From the NCBI RefSeq assembly GCF_018326005.1, contig NZ_AP021903.1, positions 5,073,001-5,137,000 of the forward strand: 64,000 bases of DNA, read 5' to 3'. The stretch is from Pseudomonas sp. Seg1. GTDB taxonomy: Bacteria; Pseudomonadota; Gammaproteobacteria; Pseudomonadales; Pseudomonadaceae. Shown piece after piece: positions 59,892 to 64,000 of this stretch. How positions within the stretch are numbered: the first letter of the stretch is position 1; every line of letters starts with the position of its first letter. Made by a program: the position numbers and the translations under genes. The notes under the pieces were generated by a model. The model was not told the origin of the DNA. It made no database searches and worked only from the letters and a program-made list of their open reading frames with translations.

Positions 59892-60269
59892 GGAGGTAGA
59901 GGGAACTGACCGAGTTGTTTATCCGAGGTACACCGACCTGAAACATCGCGCCGAACTCAGGTTTTGAATAGCACGAAGATCGGCTCCCTTTCCCCCTCGC
60001 CCCCTTGGGGGCGGTCCGACGTTTCGGGAGGGCTGGGGTGAGGGGGTAGCTCTTGAAGTGCAAACCCCATGTCCGATATTCGCCCAGCCATGCGACCAAC
60101 GAATGACTGCCGGCGCGTGTATGCCCCTTTGATGCGCGGTATACTGCCGCGCCTTTTTAGCGTCGCGCCAGCAGCCCCGGCGTGCCTTGAAAGGTGCTTG
60201 CGACCGACCGATGCACCCAAGCCGCAGGCACCTTATTGAATGTTCCCGTCTTTTAGAGGAGCGCGACTC
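59892..60269. other. Repeat remnant and promoter region upstream of fumarase
   Basis: 378 nt without a gene. The left 155 nt are the right part of the split MITE-like repeat. The right part has GCGCGGTATACTGCCGCGC with CTTTTT (60134-60158), an inverted repeat with a TATACT element. It could be a -10 region for the fumarase gene or a terminator for leftover transcription; I cannot decide. Confidence 0.5.
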
Positions 60270-61793
60270 ATGACCGTGATCAAGCAAGACGACCTGATTC
60301 AGAGCGTTGCCGACGCCCTGCAGTTCATTTCCTATTACCACCCCGTGGATTTCATCCAGGCGATGCACGAAGCCTACCTGCGCGAAGAATCGCCAGCGGC
60401 GCGTGACTCGATGGCGCAGATCCTGATCAACTCGCGCATGTGCGCCACCGGCCACCGCCCGATCTGCCAGGACACCGGTATCGTTACCGTGTTCGTGCGT
60501 GTCGGCATGGACGTGCGCTGGGATGGCGCCACCATGGGCCTGGACGACATGATCAACGAAGGCGTGCGTCGCGCCTACAACCTGCCGGAAAACGTCCTGC
60601 GTGCCTCGATCCTCGCCGACCCGGCGGGCGCTCGCAAAAACACCAAGGACAACACCCCTGCCGTGATTCACTACTCCATCGTCCCGGGCAACACCGTGGA
60701 AGTGGACGTGGCGGCCAAGGGCGGCGGTTCCGAGAACAAGTCGAAAATGGCCATGCTCAACCCGTCCGACTCGATCGTTGACTGGGTGCTGAAAACCGTT
60801 CCGACCATGGGCGCCGGCTGGTGCCCACCGGGCATGCTCGGCATCGGCATCGGCGGCACCGCCGAGAAAGCCGCAGTCATGGCCAAGGAAGTGTTGATGG
60901 AATCCATCGACATCCACGAACTGAAGGCCCGTGGCCCGCAGAACCGCATCGAAGAAATGCGTCTGGAGCTGTTCGAGAAGGTCAACCAGTTGGGCATCGG
61001 CGCCCAGGGCCTCGGTGGCCTGACCACCGTGCTCGACGTGAAGATCATGGACTACCCGACCCACGCCGCCTCGCTGCCGGTGTGCATGATCCCGAACTGC
61101 GCCGCCACCCGTCACGCGCACTTTGTGCTCGACGGTTCCGGCCCGGCCTCGCTGGAAGCGCCACCACTGGACGCCTACCCGGAAATCGTCTGGGAAGCCG
61201 GCCCGTCGGCCCGTCGCGTCAACCTCGACACCCTGACCCCGGAAGACGTGCAGAGCTGGAAGCCGGGCGAAACCGTCCTGCTCAACGGCAAGATGCTCAC
61301 CGGTCGCGACGCCGCGCACAAGCGCATGGTCGAGATGCTCAACAAGGGCGAAACCCTGCCGGTCGACCTGAAAGGTCGCTTCATCTACTACGTTGGCCCG
61401 GTTGATCCGGTCGGTGACGAAGTGGTTGGCCCGGCTGGCCCGACCACCGCAACGCGGATGGACAAGTTCACCCGGCAGATCCTTGAGCAGACTGGCCTGT
61501 TGGGCATGATCGGCAAATCCGAGCGCGGCCCGACCGCCATCGACGCGATCAAGGACAACAAGGCCGTGTACCTGATGGCTGTCGGCGGCGCCGCTTACCT
61601 GGTTGCGCAAGCGATCAAGAAGTCCAAGGTGCTGGCGTTTGCCGAGCTGGGTATGGAAGCGATCTACGAGTTCGAGGTCAAGGACATGCCGGTCACCGTC
61701 GCGGTGGACAGCAAAGGTGAATCGGTACACATCACCGGCCCTGCGATCTGGCAACAGAAGATCAGCGAAAGCCTGGCGGTAGAAGTGCAGTAA
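60270..61793 (+). CDS. Class I fumarate hydratase (4Fe-4S)
   Basis: A 507-residue class I fumarase of the FumA/FumB type. The cluster Cys residues occur in RPICQDTGIVTVF, in GTAEKAAV-region context MGAGWCPPGMLGIGIGGTAEKA, and in LPVCMIPNCAATRHAHF. The beta-domain block GRDAAHKRMVEMLNKGETLPVDLKGRFIYYVGPVDPVGDEVVGPAGPTTATRMDKF follows. It interconverts fumarate and malate in the TCA cycle and is oxygen-sensitive. GAGGAG precedes the ATG. A strong terminator follows. Confidence 0.95.
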   Translation: MTVIKQDDLIQSVADALQFISYYHPVDFIQAMHEAYLREESPAARDSMAQILINSRMCATGHRPICQDTGIVTVFVRVGMDVRWDGATMGLDDMINEGVRRAYNLPENVLRASILADPAGARKNTKDNTPAVIHYSIVPGNTVEVDVAAKGGGSENKSKMAMLNPSDSIVDWVLKTVPTMGAGWCPPGMLGIGIGGTAEKAAVMAKEVLMESIDIHELKARGPQNRIEEMRLELFEKVNQLGIGAQGLGGLTTVLDVKIMDYPTHAASLPVCMIPNCAATRHAHFVLDGSGPASLEAPPLDAYPEIVWEAGPSARRVNLDTLTPEDVQSWKPGETVLLNGKMLTGRDAAHKRMVEMLNKGETLPVDLKGRFIYYVGPVDPVGDEVVGPAGPTTATRMDKFTRQILEQTGLLGMIGKSERGPTAIDAIKDNKAVYLMAVGGAAYLVAQAIKKSKVLAFAELGMEAIYEFEVKDMPVTVAVDSKGESVHITGPAIWQQKISESLAVEVQ

Positions 61794-61812
61794 GCGCTTA
61801 CACCGAAAAAAA

Positions 61813-61851
61813 GAAGGCCGGCCCGTCCCATGACGAGCCGGCCTTTTTTTG
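61813..61851 (+). terminator. Rho-independent terminator of the fumarase gene
   Basis: The stem AAGGCCGGC / GCCGGCCTT with a 12-nt loop is followed by seven T residues, about 20 bp past the stop. Confidence 0.92.
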
Positions 61852-61917
61852 TGCCCGCATTTGCATAAGCTATTTGGCGATAAAAAACACGATAAAGCAT
61901 ACAAAACGGTCTTGCAC

Positions 61918-61937
61918 ACCTGTCAGATCTGACAGGT
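61918..61937 (+). promoter_or_regulatory. Perfect lux-box-like operator before tcB
   Basis: ACCTGTCAGATCTGACAGGT is a perfect 20-bp dyad. It lies 67 bp before the TcB start. A TTGATA element about 18 bp downstream of the dyad is a possible -10, so the operator would be centred near -42 as in class II LuxR activation. It is the best copy of the four in this window. Confidence 0.78.
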
Positions 61938-62004
61938 TACGCGGCGCCCGGTTCTTGATAGCGTCAGTCCACCCCCGATCACAGCGTGCGCAACGGACAG
62001 AAAC

Positions 62005-64000
62005 ATGGCCGATCAAGACCTGAGCATCACTACGCCTTCCATCGCCAAAAGCTCATCGATTGCCACCATCGGCAAGAGTTGGGGCGCCGTCGGCCCGACG
62101 GGTGCTGCGTCGTTCGAGCTGCCGATTCCCCTGTCCGCCGGGCGTGGCTGGGATCCGCAGCTGTCGTTGACCTACAGCAGCCAGACCGGCAACGGCCCGT
62201 TTGGCATCGGCTGGAATCTGGGCCTGGGGCAGATCAGCCGGCGCACCAACAAAGGCGTGCCACGCTACACCGAACACGATGAAATCATCGGCGCCGACGG
62301 TGAGGAGTGGATGCCCGAACTTGAGGCTGATGGTTCGCTCAAGTCGCGCCTCGAAACCCATTACGGCGGCGAGGACATCGGCTCACACCGCGTGGTGCGT
62401 TACTGGCCCCGGGTGGAAAGCGATTTTGCCCTGCGCGAGCTATGGCAACCGACGAAGGATCAGCCGCCCTTCTGGCTGATCCATGGCGCCGACGGCTCGT
62501 TGCATCTGTATGGCAAGACGCCATGGCTGATCCATGGCGCCGACGGCTCGTTGCATCTGTATGGCAAGACGCCTGACTCACGTCGTGCCGATCCGGGTGA
62601 TCAAACCAGGATCAGCACCTGGCTGCTTTGCGAAAGCATGAATACCCACGGTGAGCACATCTGTTTCGCTTACAAAGCCGATGACCAGGACTCCGACCCG
62701 ATTCACGACTACCGTGCCCAACGCTATCTGGAGCGGGTGTGTTACGGCAACTTCACCGCCAGCAAGGATTTGTACGCCTGGACAGTGGAACAGCCTGCGC
62801 AGCTGAACTGGCATTTCCAGCTGATCTTCGACTACGGCGAACGCAGCGCATCGTTGACGGAAGTCCCGGTGTATGACGGCGACACCTTGCTACCCTGGCC
62901 AGTTCGCCCGGACCCTTTTTCGACGTTTGGCCAGGGCTTTGCAGTCGGCACGCGCAGGCTTTGTCGGCAAGTGCTGATGTTTCACCATTTCCCGGTGAGC
63001 CTGCGTGGCAAACCGGTGCTGGTACGACGCCTGTTGCTGGAGTACCGAAATCCACAAAGCGCAACTCAATGGACCCAGAGCCAGATCAGCGCCGCCCACT
63101 ATCAGGCCTTCGATGCCAGCGGCGCCGTGGAACATACCCCGCCGGTGGAGTTCGACTACTCCGCGTTCGAGATCAATAAAACCCCGACACGCCTGTTCGC
63201 CATGGACACACAGCCAGGCATCGAAGACGGTGGGTTCTACCAGTGCGTTGACCTCTACGGTGAGGGCGTTCCAGGTTTTCTCTGTCGCTATGACCAATGC
63301 TGGTACTACCGCGAGCCGCTGCGTGGCGAAGCCGGCGGTGATGAGATCGGTTATGGGCCGTGGACAGCGCTGGAGAGGATTCCGGTTGCCGATCGCAGCC
63401 GGCCGGTGCAGCAACTGCTCACCGACCTGACCGGTGATGGCCGCCTCGACTGGATCACCGCGCAACCGGGCGCCAGCGGTTTTCGTACGCTGAATGCGCA
63501 ACGCGAGTTCGCCGATTTCGTGCTGTTCAATGCATTCCCGCTGGAGTTCTTCAATACCCTGGCGCAACTGGGCGACCTCAGCGGTGACGGGCTCAGCTCC
63601 ATCGCCCTGATCGGCCCGCACGCGGTGCGTCTGTACGCCAACCAGCGCGAGCAAGGATTCGCCCGCGCCGAAGACGTGCCGCATACCCCGGCCCACGACC
63701 GCTTGCCGTTATTCAGCAACTCGCCCACCGAGCTGGTGCTGCTTGGCCATCTGCTGGGCAGCGACATGCCCGAACTGTGCCGCATCCGCCATGACGAAAT
63801 CACCTGCTGGCCGAACCTGGGTCACGGCCGGTTTGGCGAAGGCCGCAAGATCAGCTCCCTGCCCTTCGCCTACGAGCAGTTCGATTCGGCACGGGTACGC
63901 CTTGCCGACCTCGACGGCTCCGGTGCACCGGCCTTGATCTATCTGAAGTCGGATGTATTCGAGATCTATCTGAATCGCGGTGGCAACGGCCTGGAGCAGA
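62005..64000 (+). CDS. Tc toxin B component, SpvB/TcaC-like (truncated by window edge)
   Basis: 665 codons are visible without a stop. The N-terminus is the SpvB domain (SIAKSSSIATIGKSWGAVGPTGAASFELPIPLSAGRGWDPQLSLTYSSQTGNGPFGIGWNLGLGQISRRTNKGVPRY). The middle has FG-GAP/propeller Ca-like repeats (LTDLTGDGRLDWITA, LGDLSGDGLSSIALI, LADLDGSGAPALIYL) of the TcB beta-propeller. TcB with TcC forms the cocoon that docks on TcA. A 51-bp in-frame direct repeat gives WLIHGADGSLHLYGKTP twice (residues about 157-190). A TcC partner could follow outside the window. Confidence 0.9.
   Translation, partial: MADQDLSITTPSIAKSSSIATIGKSWGAVGPTGAASFELPIPLSAGRGWDPQLSLTYSSQTGNGPFGIGWNLGLGQISRRTNKGVPRYTEHDEIIGADGEEWMPELEADGSLKSRLETHYGGEDIGSHRVVRYWPRVESDFALRELWQPTKDQPPFWLIHGADGSLHLYGKTPWLIHGADGSLHLYGKTPDSRRADPGDQTRISTWLLCESMNTHGEHICFAYKADDQDSDPIHDYRAQRYLERVCYGNFTASKDLYAWTVEQPAQLNWHFQLIFDYGERSASLTEVPVYDGDTLLPWPVRPDPFSTFGQGFAVGTRRLCRQVLMFHHFPVSLRGKPVLVRRLLLEYRNPQSATQWTQSQISAAHYQAFDASGAVEHTPPVEFDYSAFEINKTPTRLFAMDTQPGIEDGGFYQCVDLYGEGVPGFLCRYDQCWYYREPLRGEAGGDEIGYGPWTALERIPVADRSRPVQQLLTDLTGDGRLDWITAQPGASGFRTLNAQREFADFVLFNAFPLEFFNTLAQLGDLSGDGLSSIALIGPHAVRLYANQREQGFARAEDVPHTPAHDRLPLFSNSPTELVLLGHLLGSDMPELCRIRHDEITCWPNLGHGRFGEGRKISSLPFAYEQFDSARVRLADLDGSGAPALIYLKSDVFEIYLNRGGNGLEQ
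62473..62574 (+). repeat. In-frame 51-bp tandem duplication within tcB
   Basis: Two direct 51-bp units, 62473-62523 and 62524-62574, are identical except for their last base, giving 17 repeated residues. The near-perfect identity implies a recent event or an assembly fold-over. Confidence 0.85.

Larger units (their letters stand above)
58580..60046. repeat. Second copy of the MITE-like repeat, split by the IS481-family element
   Basis: The left remnant (58580-58601, CCCCTCACCCTAGCCCTCTC) and right remnant (59887-60046, including AACTGACCGAGTTG, TCGGCTCCCTTTCCCCCTCG and GGCTGGGGTGAGGGGG) together correspond to the intact copy at 18608-18768 in inverse orientation. Without the insertion and one 5-bp duplicate the element would be about 177 bp; it also carries a small extra CGGTCCGACGTTTCGGG block. 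Confidence 0.82.

Noticed and set aside
60134..60158. A definite terminator upstream of the fumarase gene
   Set aside because: The inverted repeat also contains a TATACT element that could be a -10 box, and no gene ends just before it, so its role is left open.
45558..64000. A prophage or integrative element covering the Tc region
   Set aside because: No integrase, tRNA attachment site, capsid, tail or conjugation gene was found; core genes such as pykA and the fumarase lie inside the interval.

Overview
The window is a chromosomal segment of a fluorescent-type Pseudomonas (P. fluorescens group, species not resolved). This rests on high GC, MvaT instead of H-NS, the purU-mvaT-sbcB order known from pseudomonads, an OprD-family porin, a DUF6124 protein, and many Pseudomonas REP/REPIN palindromes built on a GTGGGAGC core between genes.

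Left part (1-32 kb) is mostly core genome. In order it holds: slyX/HIT; an OprD-like porin; MscS; YajQ; a PanE-like reductase; a PAS histidine kinase with an ATP:cobalamin adenosyltransferase; a Nudix-ThiE fusion with a GST; argJ; secA; dciA; a HerA-like ATPase; a chemoreceptor behind a good FliA-type promoter; a three-gene glycosyltransferase/deacetylase/flippase-like operon; purU-mvaT-sbcB; and a six-gene RDD-SpoIIM-DUF4129-DUF4350-MoxR-DUF58 operon.

Middle part (32-49 kb) is an accessory island, all on the minus strand. It encodes a Tc (toxin complex) A component split into a VRP1/TcaA-like protein and a TcaB-like protein. Two further large proteins of repeated Ig-like/beta domains overlap the TcaB gene and each other by 8 bp. 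Upstream is a roughly 1025-codon Ig-like repeat gene broken by two one-base deficits, both in five-base G tracts. The TcB partner (SpvB/TcaC-like) starts at 62005 and runs off the right edge. Core genes (pyk, a class I fumarase and others), an IS481-family insertion and two delta-60 repeat genes lie between the TcA and TcB loci.

The main new observation is a shared dyad of lux-box type (ACCTGTCAGATCTGACAGGT and close variants). It occurs 58-101 bp before four accessory transcription units: the Ig-repeat gene, tcaA-like, the delta-60 pair and tcB. This suggests that one LuxR-type regulator, not encoded in the window, co-ordinates dispersed toxin genes and companion genes of unknown function.

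The right part also has a 1285-bp IS481-family element. It sits with a 5-bp target duplication inside a MITE-like repeat whose intact copy lies at 18.6 kb. No tRNA, rRNA, CRISPR array or prophage was seen.
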